Source: Bog-473 sp963751335 (GTDB lineage: Bacteria; Actinomycetota; Acidimicrobiia; Acidimicrobiales; RAAP-2). From it: DNA of 64,000 nt. The translations under genes were made by a program, and so were the position numbers. Below the pieces are notes generated by a model that was not told the DNA's origin, ran no database searches, and saw only the letters and a list, made by a program, of their open reading frames with translations. The stretch spans positions 620,001-684,000 of the forward strand of contig CAVVUB010000007.1 in assembly GCA_963751335.1 (NCBI GenBank), given 5' to 3'. Position 1 is the stretch's first letter, and the number at the start of each line of letters is the position of its first letter. This document shows, piece after piece, positions 44,977-53,443 of this stretch.

Positions 44977-45682
44977 TCAGTCCCGGCGTTTAGGGACGCA
45001 CCCGCCCACCCTCACCAGCACATCTCGAATGATGGCTTGAACCTTCGACGGCTGTTCAAGCGACGCGTAGTGACCGGCATCTTTGATGACATGAATCTCG
45101 CCAAGTAGAGACGAAGCGGTGGCGGCGGCAGACGAGTGCGGAGGCGTCCCATCCTGATCGCCGCGGATGACGACAAGGGGCTTTGGCCAGGATCGAGCGA
45201 AATCCGTCATGTCGTGCCGGTTGTGAAATGCCTTGACGCCGCGAACAACGTCACGAATGTGGAGGGAACAGGCAAGGAGGCGAGCGGCCTCGACAACCTC
45301 GGGGTCTGCGTTTGCGCCAAACAGATCTGCCCAGTACTTCGGCCACGCCTCTTCCATTCCTCGCTTCGCTCAGGATACGGACGGCTTCATCTCGAAAAAC
45401 TGGGTCTGGCCTCACTCCTGCTTTGGCTCCGATCAACACGATTGCTTTGACCCGAGCTGGCGCCCGGCGAGCAACTTCGAGCGCGCATGACCCGCCCACG
45501 GAGTTGCCAACAACTACAAACGTCTCTTCGCTGGTCAATTCCAGAACGGCCTGGGCCCAGTCCTCGATCGATTCACCGAATGAATAAAGAGAAGGAGCGA
45601 TTGTTGCATTAGGCAGGAGTTGCATCTCATTGGCCCACATTGTCCCGTCCAGCGGAAGTGCGTGAAGAAGCACCAGTTGCAT
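44977..45682 (-). CDS. alpha/beta-hydrolase, single frameshift
   Basis: From an ATG at 45682 the first frame gives MQLVLLHALPLDGTMWANEM (oxyanion strand HALPLDG), then FVVVGNSVGGSCALEVARRA, with the nucleophile elbow G-N-S-V-G-G. The second frame, joined at about 45365 by skipping one base, gives MEEAWPKYWADLFG, KPLVVIRGDQDGTPP (acid residue) and VIKDAGHYASLEQPSKV, the catalytic His. The full triad is therefore present in a protein of about 235 residues. The substrate is unknown. A copy of the dispersed repeat (45741-45832) lies 58 bp upstream of the start. Confidence 0.78.
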
Positions 45683-45740
45683 CGTCAGCACGATACGGCG
45701 TGGTTGCCCACTCGGGAGGGATATCCCCAAAGTGCGATTC

Positions 45741-45832
45741 ATGGGTGATCCGCCGGCTAGGGAGCACGGGCCTCGAGCCGATATCAAGCGGCAGTCATCG
45801 CATCAAGGGCAGCCGGAGGCTGGTGGAGCGAA
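45741..45832 (-). repeat. dispersed repeat, copy A (partial core)
   Basis: This 92-bp segment matches the left part of the longer copies at 51035 and 52042. They share GGGTGATCCGC, GGGCCTCGAGCCGATA, AAGCGGCAGTCA, GGCAGCCGGAGGCTGG and GGAGCGAA. One insertion of about 9 bases (TCGCATCAA) and scattered substitutions separate it from copy C. It sits between a truncated cyclase gene and the start of the hydrolase gene, both on the minus strand. Confidence 0.8.
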
Positions 45833-45891
45833 GAGAGCTCAGCCCAATTTGGCCGGCCTTCGTCGGTCCCGTCGTTTCAGAGAACATCCAC

Positions 45892-47048
45892 CTAAATGCC
45901 GACATGCGGGGATTTTCCGGTGACCGTCGCAGACCTGGCCCGGTCGACGAAGAGTTGCACCTCCTCGAACCCCAGCGCCTCGCTTTGATCCAGTGTCGTG
46001 GTCCCCGCGGGAGGAAGCGAGAGTGAGGGGACCCGGAAGACAGCTTCGCCGTCGAGTCCCAGCGGCTCCCTGCTGGTGGCGAGCACGTTTACCCCAGGGC
46101 AACCCCGCAAGATGGCATCGGTGAGCTTGGCGGAGGTATCGATGAGATGCTCGCAATTGTCCAGCACGACGAGGAGGCGGCTCTCGTAGGGCGTCGATGA
46201 GCGGTTCCGCAACGGGTCGCCCTGGCTCCTCGCGCACGCCGATGGCCGTTGCCACTGACTCCGCCACGAGGTCGGGATCGGCCAGGGGCGCCAGGTCCAC
46301 GAACCACACCCCATCTCCCGATCCGTCTAACAGCTCGGCGGCAACCTGGAGCGCGAGGCGGGTCTTGCCAGAGCCGCCCGCTCCGGTGAGCGTGACCAAC
46401 CGCGACTCCTCTACCAGGGTGCGCACCTGATTCAACTCGTGGTCGCGCCCGACAAAGCTGGTCAGCTGGACCGGGAGGTTGCTCAAGAGCGCTGGGCTGT
46501 CGAGCGAGCGCAGTGGAGGGAACTGCTCGTCGAGGTCTTCGGCGACCAATTGGAAGATCACCTCGGGCCGCGCCAGGTCCTTGAGACGGTGCGAACCGAG
46601 ATCGAGCACCGATGTACCAGGGGGCAGCGAGTCACCGACGAGCCCTGGTCGAGGACGAGACCAGGACCTGACCCCCGTAGCCGACGGCGGCGATCCGCGC
46701 TGCCCGGTGCACCTCGTAGCCGACCATGCCGGTGGACGCCTCGGTCGCCTCACCAGTGTGGATGCCCATACGGACGCGGAGCTGCTCTCCTGCGGGCCAG
46801 TCGTGGTTGCGCAGATCGCGCTGCATCTCGAGCGCTGCGGTGACGCACGCCATCGGCGACACGAAAACAGCGAAGAAGGAGTCGCCCTGGGTCCCGTGCT
46901 CCACGCCGCCGAACCCCTGCAGGCTCGAGCGGATGATGCGGTGGTGATCCTCGAGAACCGCTGAATAGCCCGCATCGCCCAGGCGGGTCAAGAGCGCGGT
47001 CGAACCTTCGATGTCGGTGAACAGGAAGGTCACGATCCCTGTCGTCAT
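45892..47048 (-). pseudogene. class III adenylate cyclase-ATPase regulator, truncated and frameshifted
   Basis: The ATG at 47048 starts a class III cyclase domain: IVTFLFTDIEGSTALLTRLGD (metal Asp in FTDIEGS), GTQGDSFFAVFVSP and HTGEATEASTGMVGYEVHRAARI. Skipping one base near 46650 continues into VLDLGSHRLKDLARPE and an NB-ARC/AAA domain with FVGRDHELNQV and Walker A LTGAGGSGKTRLAL. A second +1 near 46200 leads to LLVVLDNCEHLIDTSAKL and NVLATSREPLGLDGEAVF. The protein then stops at 45892 after VDRARSATVTGKSPHVGI. The rest of the usual ATPase and TPR-like region, several hundred residues, is missing. The truncation lies about 60 bp from repeat copy A. Confidence 0.8.
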
Positions 47049-47115
47049 CGGGGTCTTGACGTCTCCCGCACGGCCTCACCGTACGCCACCGGTCGGCAAC
47101 GACAAGAATGTCTCA

Positions 47116-47361
47116 ATGAGCGACAACGGTCACAATGGGGACGGCGATACCGCCCACGACCCTCCTCCTGGCTACATCAACCTGCGACTGGAGCGATGCG
47201 AGCAGTGCGGCGACGTTGTGGTCAAAACGATGACTCTGGGGGTCAACCCTCCGGTTGGCATCAAATGGACTTATCGGAAAACCGTCGAGTGCCCAGTGGA
47301 AGATCACCTCGTCGTGGACCGGCTGCTAATCACCAACAACTCCCGAGCGGGACCCGAGTGA
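47116..47361 (+). CDS. small hypothetical protein with a CxxC motif
   Basis: The frame of 81 residues from an ATG at 47116 starts MSDNGHNGDGDTAHDPPPGY, then NLRLERCEQCGDVVVKTMTLG and WTYRKTVECPVEDHLVV. C-E-Q-C and a third Cys suggest a small metal-binding knuckle. No strong ribosome-binding site is visible and no family is recognised. It is divergent from the cyclase pseudogene. Confidence 0.4.
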   Translation: MSDNGHNGDGDTAHDPPPGYINLRLERCEQCGDVVVKTMTLGVNPPVGIKWTYRKTVECPVEDHLVVDRLLITNNSRAGPE

Positions 47362-47489
47362 GTTCGGCTACTACCGGTTGATACTGCCAGTGATCGACTG
47401 CCTCCGAACACTCGCCGGGGCGGGGGCCGGTTCTCTCAAAGGGCGCGATTCGCTCGTCACCTTCCCCAAGCTGGTCGGGTCGGCTGGTC

Positions 47490-48299
47490 TCAGGAGCCGG
47501 GCGAACCGCTTTGACCTGTTGGCTCACCGAGCAGCTGACACTGTGCTGTGACGGCGTTGAGGGCCGTGATAACTGGCGGCCATCCAAGGTACCCCTGAGA
47601 TCCGGTGTCTTTTTGGAAAACCGAAGTGAAATCACTCAATGTGGTGACGATGGCTGAGTACTGGGACACCGAGCCGGCCTCCTCGATCGTCTCAACCGAG
47701 TCGAACGCCCCGTCCTGCTGGGCCTGGGACGATGACGATGGCACAGGCCTACCCGCCGACTGGTCCCACGCGAAGTCCGAGGAAAGGCGGCCGTCGGCGC
47801 CACAGCCGGCAGCGACCGCCGCGGACGCTCTTTCGAATTGCGCAGCGGAGACATCGGCGGCGTTATTGAACTTTGTCGTTGTGGTCGGGCTGTGGTGCTT
47901 CCACGGCCCCCACTGTCCCTCGATGAGGCCGACGACGAGGAGTACTGCCACGGAAGCAAGCACGCTAAGAACAATCCGAATCGGCCGGTTGACCGGACCG
48001 GGGGACCCGCCCGCGTTCGCCTTCTCCGCATCGGACCTTTCGCCACCGGTGCCATCCTCAAGCGGAGATGCCGCCGCCTTGGGTTCACCAACGCCAGCTC
48101 GCCGACCGTGGGCAGCGTTCATGGAGCCGGGGAGTGGTTTCGGAGCCTGCGGCGGGGAGCCTTGAGGTGGTGGATCCCGGCCTTCAGTTCCATGATCGAG
48201 AACGAGCTCGGTGGGTCGCCCCACGGAGTACCACCTGGCTTCGTGGAGCTCGTAGGGGTCTCGATACCAACCCGATTCACGAGCTTCGAGCGTGTCCAA
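47490..48299 (-). CDS. membrane protein with a DUF2510-like N-terminal segment
   Basis: The frame from a TTG at 48299 begins with ESGWYRDPYELHEARWYSVGRPTELV, similar to the G-W-Y-x-D-P...R-W-Y/W-x-x-G motif of DUF2510 and related actinobacterial proteins. After a low-complexity linker comes one membrane helix (IRIVLSVLASVAVLLVVGLIEG) and an outer domain of about 140 residues with two Cys. The same frame stays open upstream to about 48435 (EEWWAEYQASKAQQQAKNEAQE), so the real N-terminus may lie further up. A hydrophobic stretch in other frames near 48470 hints at an additional N-terminal helix lost by a shift. Confidence 0.6.
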   Translation of the reverse strand: MDTLEARESGWYRDPYELHEARWYSVGRPTELVLDHGTEGRDPPPQGSPPQAPKPLPGSMNAAHGRRAGVGEPKAAASPLEDGTGGERSDAEKANAGGSPGPVNRPIRIVLSVLASVAVLLVVGLIEGQWGPWKHHSPTTTTKFNNAADVSAAQFERASAAVAAGCGADGRLSSDFAWDQSAGRPVPSSSSQAQQDGAFDSVETIEEAGSVSQYSAIVTTLSDFTSVFQKDTGSQGYLGWPPVITALNAVTAQCQLLGEPTGQSGSPGS

Positions 48300-48658
48300 G
48301 GACTTTGCGATCGATCCCGAGCGCTCCTGTGCCTCATTCTTGGCCTGCTGTTGCGCTTTGCTGGCTTGGTACTCAGCCCACCACTCCTCGCCGCGCGCCT
48401 CGTCGGCCCGGGTCGCGCACCGCCCTGGTGCGGCGGATCGCAGCTGTCAACAGGCCAACGACAACACGACCATCCACGTCCAGAAACCTACCTGATGCGG
48501 AGCCACGACGGGAAGGAGGACGGCATCGGTTCCGTACGTTGCTGCCCGAGAGTGTCGGGAATTTGTCCCAGATGAGTCTGACAGTGGTGCAGAAAAGAGT
48601 TTCTCTCGCAGCTGTCTCAGTTCACCGGTCTCGAGCGGCGTAGTCGGCTCTCCCAACC

Positions 48659-48895
48659 TCATCGACGCTGCTGGCAGCAAGCGCGTTCTGCAATCGTCAG
48701 AATGGCTACGGATTTCGAAGGAACATGTGGGCGCCCACTCTTCGCCAGCGCACCGTTGGATTTTGCGGATCCACTCGAATCGGCCACGGTGGTCCATTCC
48801 CAGGTCGCTCGGCCGTCGGGACCACGAAACTCCAACTCATTTCGGAGATGCCCTTCGGGGATGCGCCACGAGCTCAAGTCGACGGACAGAACCAC
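48659..48895 (-). CDS. short hypothetical protein
   Basis: The 78-residue frame starts at GTG with protein-like sequence VLSVDLSSWRIPEGHLRNEL, then GRATWEWTTVADSSG. It lies 15 bp downstream of the MFS transporter stop on the same strand. No family is recognised and no good ribosome-binding site is seen, so it may be a chance frame. Confidence 0.3.
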   Translation of the reverse strand: MVLSVDLSSWRIPEGHLRNELEFRGPDGRATWEWTTVADSSGSAKSNGALAKSGRPHVPSKSVAILTIAERACCQQRR

Positions 48896-48910
48896 GGCGG
48901 GTCCGCCTCT

Positions 48911-50418
48911 CTAGGCGGTCTTCAGTTCCCGGCCGGTCAGATCATCGGTGGCGACGACTCGCACAGGGGCTGGAACGGCAGCATCCGATCGGTTGTCGGC
49001 CACGTCTTCGAGGGTTCGTCCCGCCGGCTCGGGCAGAAAGCCTGGTGACTGCGAATCCCAGCACTGCGGAGACACCGGCGACTGCGAGAAGACCCCGGAG
49101 GCCGATGTGGTCTTGGAGAACCGGGACCAAAAATACGCCGACAAAGGCACCGAGTTTGCCGATTCCGGCGGCTATGCCATGTCCGGTGGTGCGCATGCTC
49201 ACCGGAAAGACCTCAGAGGGAAGCACAAATGTCGTCATGTTGGGCCCGAACTGAATGAAGAAGTAGCTAAGACCCAAAATGGCCAAGAAGGGTGCTACTT
49301 GCTCTGTGAGCTGAGGCACGATGGCGAGCACGAGAAAGCACAACGCCATCACCGAGAACCCAATGAACTGCAGGCGCCGGTGGCCAATGCGATCCATTTG
49401 CTTGACCGCGAGCAAGTAGCCGGGGACTGCGAAGATCACGAACATCCCGAGCGACCACAGCAGCTTCGTCTCCAAGACTGGCCGTGGCATCCACCTCCTT
49501 CAAGATGGCGGGAAGAGAGAGGGTGTTGCCGTAGTAGGCGTAATCGAAGAGGAACCACGCACCGGCTGTGCCGAGGAGGAGTTTCAGCATCTGCGGGTCG
49601 GTCAAGAAGGCGCCGAGACGCATCCGCTTCGAGACGTAACCGCTTTGAGTGGGCTCGGTGATCACGCCCTCGCTGAACTGTTCCAGCTCACCGGCAGCAC
49701 GGTCGTACTCGCCCTGCACTTGGGCCAGGTAGCGCGGGGACTCCGGCATCCTGGAGCGCAGGTACACCACGGCCGCCGCGGGAACGGCACCGAGTCCCAG
49801 CAGGATGCGCCAGGTCAACGAGTCTCCGATGCCCGAGGAGAGCAGCAAGAGTGCGACCAGCGGGCCGACGATGAGGCCCAATGCCTGCATGGAGAAGACG
49901 AGACCGACGAGGCGACCCCGGTCCTTCCGGTTCGAGTACTCGCTCATGAACACGGCCGACACGGGATAGTCGCCGCCGATGCCGAAGCCCAGGACGAGCC
50001 GGGCGACGACCAGGAAGATGAATCCTGGGGCCAGCGCCGAAGCGATCGCCCCGATGATCATGATCACAGCGACTGTGACGTAGACCTTCTTGCGACCGAT
50101 CACGTCGGCAATGCGGCCGAAGACGAAAGCGCCGATGAACGCGCCGAGGATGGCTGCGCCGGTGACCCAGCTCGTCTGCAGCGTGCTCAGGTGCCACTGC
50201 ACGGCCACGAGCGCTGCCACGGTCCCGATGACGAACAGGTCGTAAGCATCGGTGAAGAATCCGACGCCCGAGATGATCACGGTCCGGCGGTGGAACTTGC
50301 TGGTTGGGGCCTCGTTCAGGAGATCGGTAACGGTTGGCGCCGAGGAGACTGCTCCGGCGTGAGGCAGCAGCTCCTGTTCCCCGAGTCCCTCTGAACCCGC
50401 CACGATCAGCTCGCTCAC
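48911..50418 (-). CDS. MFS transporter (phosphate:H+ symporter/Pht1-like), two frameshifts
   Basis: The GTG at 50418 is supported by GGGAAGG upstream. The N-terminal half has RRTVIISGVGFFTDAYDLFVIG, the loop motif GRIADVIGRKKVYV, and FGIGGDYPVSAVFMSEYSNRKDRGRLVG, a pattern characteristic of Pho84/PHS-type symporters. Skipping one base at about 49480 gives LLWSLGMFVIFAVPGYLLAV, GPNMTTFVLPSEVFPVSMR and TGHGIAAGIGKLGAF. A second +1 near 49045 restores the C-terminal FLPEPAGRTLEDVADN. Twelve helices and about 500 residues are then complete. Both breaks are of the +1 type seen elsewhere, so a working gene with sequence errors is likely. Confidence 0.8.
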
Positions 50419-51034
50419 TCGATCTTTGCCTTCCCTCTCACCGAAGCCCCGCTGCAATGTCGCAGGCCAGCGTGACGAAAAGGCAAACTTCGGCTTATCT
50501 GGAGATGAACAGCTCGCGAATGTTCGGCAAACTGACCCTCCTGACCTGCGTATATTGCGACGGTGCCTCGAACCCCTGATCCATGAAGCGGCGAGGCGCC
50601 AATGGGCTTCAACGGCTCAGGAACTTCCTGGTGGCAATTACTCAGGCCGTTGACGACCTCCGGGGGATCTTCCAGTCGGACTAGAGACGCCCTCGGATAC
50701 ACGACGAAGCGGTTGCATCACGTGTCGTGTCGGCCTGCAGCAATCTCAACGATTGGCTCCGAAGCGGGCACCCACCGAGAGGCTTCGCAAAAGCGGGAGG
50801 TGAGCTGGGGGCGGCAGCCGGTGTCTACCGGAATGCCGCGGTCGCATTCAAGAGCCTGGCTGATGTGGACGGAGATCAGCGAGAGGCTAGATCTAAGGCC
50901 TGTGTCACCCTTCTTGAACAGGGTGACCATCACGTGGAGACATTCGTCGTCGCCCTGGCGAAGAAGCTCGGGGACGCAACGCAGTAGGTCTTTGCCGGGC
51001 TGGGCACTGTTCACAAACCCCTGCCCGCGTTGTG
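50419..51034. other. stretch of about 600 bp without a confident gene
   Basis: Two overlapping frames deserve mention. A plus-strand frame at 50727-50987 has helix-like sequence (GGELGAAAGVYRNAAVAF, ARSKACVTLLEQGDHHVE). A minus-strand frame at 50718-51014 starts 21 bp from repeat copy B. I cannot tell which, if either, is expressed, and no family is recognised. Confidence 0.4.
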
Positions 51035-51279
51035 CGGTTACACGGGTGGTCCGCGCTTAGACGACATGGGCCACGAGCCGATAACAAGCGGCAGTCAGGG
51101 CAGCCGAAGGCTGGCGGAGCGAAATTCTTGGCTGCGCCGTGACTCCACTCGACGTCCCACAATGGAGTTGGTCGGACGCCCAGCGGCCGGCCTGGATGCG
51201 CAGTTCGGCCAGTCTTGGTGCGGGTGCGGGCTCTGTAACACAGCACCCGTAAAAAAATATAAGAGTCAATGGGTCACTC
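51035..51279 (-). repeat. dispersed repeat, copy B (full length)
   Basis: About 245 bp aligns with copy C (52042-52288) almost without gaps. Shared blocks are CGGTTACACGGGTG, GAGCCGATAAC, AGCGGCAGTCAGGG, CGAAGGCTGGCGGAGCGAA, GTGACTCCACTCGACGTC, ACAATGGA, GGTCGG, CCGGCCTGGATGCGCA and CTGTAACACAGCACCCG. The last block is half of a hairpin (CTGT-aac-ACAG inside CGGG/CCCG). It ends where a toxin stop codon would be. It is given as minus because the adjoining genes read that way. Confidence 0.85.
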
Positions 51280-51289
51280 GACTCAACGC

Positions 51290-51400
51290 ACGCGATCTTT
51301 TCTCGTCGAGTGACGACGTCAAGGAACAGCTTCACTTCGCCAGAAGGTCTTGGCGTCGCTGCCCCGCCTCCTCGAGCTCCCAGAAGCAGACGGCGATGCA
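51290..51400 (-). pseudogene. decayed toxin-antitoxin remnant, copy of the pair at 52283-53064
   Basis: The minus strand keeps the last codons of an antitoxin (WELEEAGQRRQDLLAK, compare ELEAAWLRRQGLLAG). They are overlapped by the first codons of its toxin (VKLFLDVVTRR, compare VKLILDVHHSR). About 330 bp of the toxin is then missing, and the sequence passes straight into repeat copy B at the position of the toxin stop. This shows a former duplicate of the toxin-antitoxin-repeat unit, shrunk by one deletion. Confidence 0.65.
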
Positions 51401-51579
51401 CTGGTGTTCATCGGCCACGAAGGTGGTGCCTCCGCGTCCCGAACAGAGCCCGGCCGAATTTCTTCGTTGTGGACTCGCTGCGGAAAGCACACAAATATCC
51501 AGCTCAGTCGCGCCTTTCCTGGTCCTTTCGATGTATTCCGACGGCCCCGAAAACCGTGCTTCGGAAACCACCATGTCCC

Positions 51580-51942
51580 TCAACTGGTCTGGGAGATCCG
51601 CTTGTGCCACCCTCCTACTCGATGGACGGAATACCCAGGCCGTGGATTGCGCACAGCGTCGTCAAGGCCCGTGAGGCTTGATGATTTGGCGTCATCTGGC
51701 GATGCGAAGCAAGTCAGAGAAGTCCACAGGAGATGTGCGTTGTCATTTCGAAAACTCCGAAAAACGGTGATCCCTGAGGATTGACGAGCGCGTTTGATTT
51801 CCGCAGTCTTCCGTCGGCCCGCGCCAACGGCGTAAGCAATATCTCGAGAGACGACCCATCCTGCGCCCGGCAACTCGTCACTAGTGAGGAGCATGGCCCT
51901 CGTCAGAGGGCTGTCTTTGGCGTGTGCGAGCGAAGAGACCAT
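51580..51942 (-). CDS. hypothetical protein, possibly partial
   Basis: This is a frame of about 120 residues. The central part reads MLLTSDELPGAGWVVSRDIAY, then GITVFRSFRNDNAHLLWTSLTCFASPDDAKSSSL. The L-T-x-D-E-L-P-G-x-G-W opening and the alternating W-R-S-F / L-W-x-x-L strands look like a real folded domain seen in small actinobacterial proteins of unknown function. A start at the ATG near 51894 (MLLTSDELPG) is as likely as 51942. It lies between repeat copies B and C, on the same strand as the other cassette-like genes. Confidence 0.5.
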   Translation of the reverse strand: MVSSLAHAKDSPLTRAMLLTSDELPGAGWVVSRDIAYAVGAGRRKTAEIKRARQSSGITVFRSFRNDNAHLLWTSLTCFASPDDAKSSSLTGLDDAVRNPRPGYSVHRVGGWHKRISQTS

Positions 51943-52041
51943 TACGGCTGCTACCGACCCAAAAATCCCACGGGGTTAGTGTCCCACTTTGCCCGCTGTC
52001 GTTGGGCGACGGCCCTCGCCCATAAGTGCCGTGCGTGGGCA

Positions 52042-52288
52042 CGGTTACACGGGTGATCCGCGGTTAGGGGCAGGGGCCTCGAGCCGATAACTAGCGGCAG
52101 TCAGGGGCAACCGAAGGCTGGCGGAGCGAACCCATGACGGCTGCGTTGGTGACTCCACTCGACGTCCTACAATGGATTTGGTCGGGCGCCCAGCAACCGG
52201 CCTGGATGCGCAATTGGCCACCCTTTCGCGTGGTGCGGGCCCTGTAACACAGCACCCGCAAAACACATTCAAGGTCAATGTGTCACTG
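52042..52288 (-). repeat. dispersed repeat, copy C (full length)
   Basis: This is the copy adjoining the intact toxin gene. The right end overlaps the toxin stop at 52283, and the left end is about 100 bp from the start of the hypothetical gene at 51580-51942. It contains the hairpin TGCGGG-cc-CTGT-aac-ACAG-ca-CCCGCA at about 52233-52261. See copy B for the shared blocks. Confidence 0.85.
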
Positions 52289-52642
52289 GAGCCAATGCAC
52301 CCAGTCGTGCGCTCCTTCTGGAGGCGACTCCAACAGCCGAGTCAGCGACGCAATGAGATTTTCCGGGTAGGCAGCGCTTCCACGGTGGAATCGCCGGGTC
52401 GATGTCAGAACCAGTCCGGCGTGGTGCTCGCCGGTGGCCGCCCACTGTCGGACGATGCGGTCGAGGTCCTTGGCGTCCTCACTGACCAGTGCTCGACGCT
52501 CCGCTGCGGCGTGTCGGAGAAGTTCAACATCGGCCAACTCCGCCAAGCGTGGGTCGTCGGCAGCCGCCACGATGTCGTGGCCGTTTTGGCGAAGCCGTGC
52601 AGCCGCGATTCGCGAGTGGTGCACATCGAGGATGAGCTTCAC
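52283..52642 (-). CDS. PIN-like toxin (DUF5615/Mut7-C type)
   Basis: The protein is about 119 residues long from the GTG at 52642 (VKLILDVHHSRIAAARLRQNGHD). The first acidic residue is Asp6. DDPRLAELADVELLRHAAAERR and ALVSEDAKDLDRIVRQW give the further acids of the PIN-like fold, and GLVLTSTRRFHRGS the last strand. This group acts as RNase-type toxins of type II modules. The GTG overlaps the antitoxin stop by 4 bp (GTGA), the normal antitoxin-toxin arrangement. Confidence 0.8.
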   Translation of the reverse strand: MKLILDVHHSRIAAARLRQNGHDIVAAADDPRLAELADVELLRHAAAERRALVSEDAKDLDRIVRQWAATGEHHAGLVLTSTRRFHRGSAAYPENLIASLTRLLESPPEGAHDWVHWLQ

Positions 52643-53064
52643 CCCGCCAAAAGGCCCTGGCGCCGCAGCCACGCCGCCTCGAGCTCGTCGGCTGCGGCCA
52701 CGTTCTCGGCGATCTCCTCGTCGATCTCGGTGGTGAAGTCGGCGTAGTAGTCCAACACTGCGTTGGTCTGTTGGAGGGACAGGCCCAGGTGCTCGGCCGC
52801 ACGGCTGATGCGGTCCTCGGGGGGCACGTCACCGCCGACGAGTCCGCCGACCACTTCCCAGACGTCCGGTCCACCGATGAGTCCAGCCCGACGACCAGAC
52901 GCACCGTCCCGGAAGACGATCATCGGGTGGCGCCGGGCACGCAGGCCCTCCTCGATGAGCTCTTCGGCGAGGGCCGAGGTCGAGACGTTGCGGGCCCCTG
53001 CCTCGGCCTTCAGCCGCTCGAGGAGCTGAGGTCGTCGGAAACGGATGGACATCGGAGTCACCAT
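52639..53064 (-). CDS. antitoxin with ribbon-helix-helix and DUF433-like parts
   Basis: The protein is about 141 residues long from the ATG at 53064 (MVTPMSIRFRRPQLLERLKAEA), where the first 45 residues look like a ribbon-helix-helix DNA-binding domain (NVSTSALAEELIEEGLRARRH). The rest (IGGPDVWEVVGGLVGGDVPPED, LGLSLQQTNAVLDYYADFTTEIDEEI) is the DUF433-like region that usually accompanies DUF5615 toxins. The frame is open further upstream through a YefM-like relic, but the ATG at 53064 sits on a palindromic operator and is the natural start. It is coupled to the toxin gene by a 4-bp overlap. Confidence 0.78.
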   Translation of the reverse strand: MVTPMSIRFRRPQLLERLKAEAGARNVSTSALAEELIEEGLRARRHPMIVFRDGASGRRAGLIGGPDVWEVVGGLVGGDVPPEDRISRAAEHLGLSLQQTNAVLDYYADFTTEIDEEIAENVAAADELEAAWLRRQGLLAG

Positions 53065-53080
53065 GACTACAGTGTAGTCA
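53064..53080. promoter_or_regulatory. 17-bp palindromic operator over the antitoxin start
   Basis: TGACTACA-G-TGTAGTCA is a perfect 8-bp inverted repeat with one central base. It overlaps the first base of the antitoxin ATG. On the minus strand TACACT ends six bases before the ATG and could be the -10 of a leaderless transcript, so binding of the ribbon-helix-helix antitoxin here would block its own transcription. Confidence 0.6.
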
Positions 53081-53089
53081 TCCAGCCTT

Positions 53090-53300
53090 CCATTATTGAC
53101 GGGGCGAGCCTGCTTCAGGCTCTCGAGCAAATGACGGGCGTTCGCCGGCGCCCGAAGCAGGTGGGTCGTTTCCTCGAGGGCCAGGTAGTCCGCACTCGAA
53201 ATGAGCACGGCATGCCCTCGACTGGAGGTGATCTCGACCGGCTGGCGATCTACGCCTCTGCGCCGGCCTCGGTCGACCGGGCCGCCGCCGACATTCTCGG
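53090..53300 (-). pseudogene. YefM/Phd-type antitoxin relic
   Basis: DRQPVEITSSRGHAVLISSADYL, then LEETTHLLRAPANARHLLESL matches the core of YefM antitoxins (REPVxITSxRGxxAVLIS...EETxxLLRSPANAxRLLE). The N-terminus is displaced into other frames and there is no stop before the next antitoxin start, so the frame runs on. No YefM-partner toxin (YoeB/Txe) follows. It is a dead remnant in front of the active module. Confidence 0.65.
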
Positions 53301-53443
53301 CGAGCGCTTCTTCGGCCACAACGACAACGCCCACTCAGACTGAAACCGGACAACCGGAAAAGTTTCCGCGCCATTTCCGCGCCAGTTGCTCGGAGCGTTT
53401 CGAAGACCTCGCCGCCGCCAACGCCCTGACCAGGGGTTTTGAG

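Noticed and set aside
45741..52288. The dispersed repeat as integron attC sites
   Set aside because: The conserved attC core ends (RYYYAAC and GTTRRRY) could not be placed consistently in the three copies, and no integron integrase is in the window.
51035..52288. Minus-strand reading frames inside the repeats as short proteins
   Set aside because: The two copies do share a translated pattern, but it carries stops and indels between copies and no start; conservation is better explained at DNA or RNA level.
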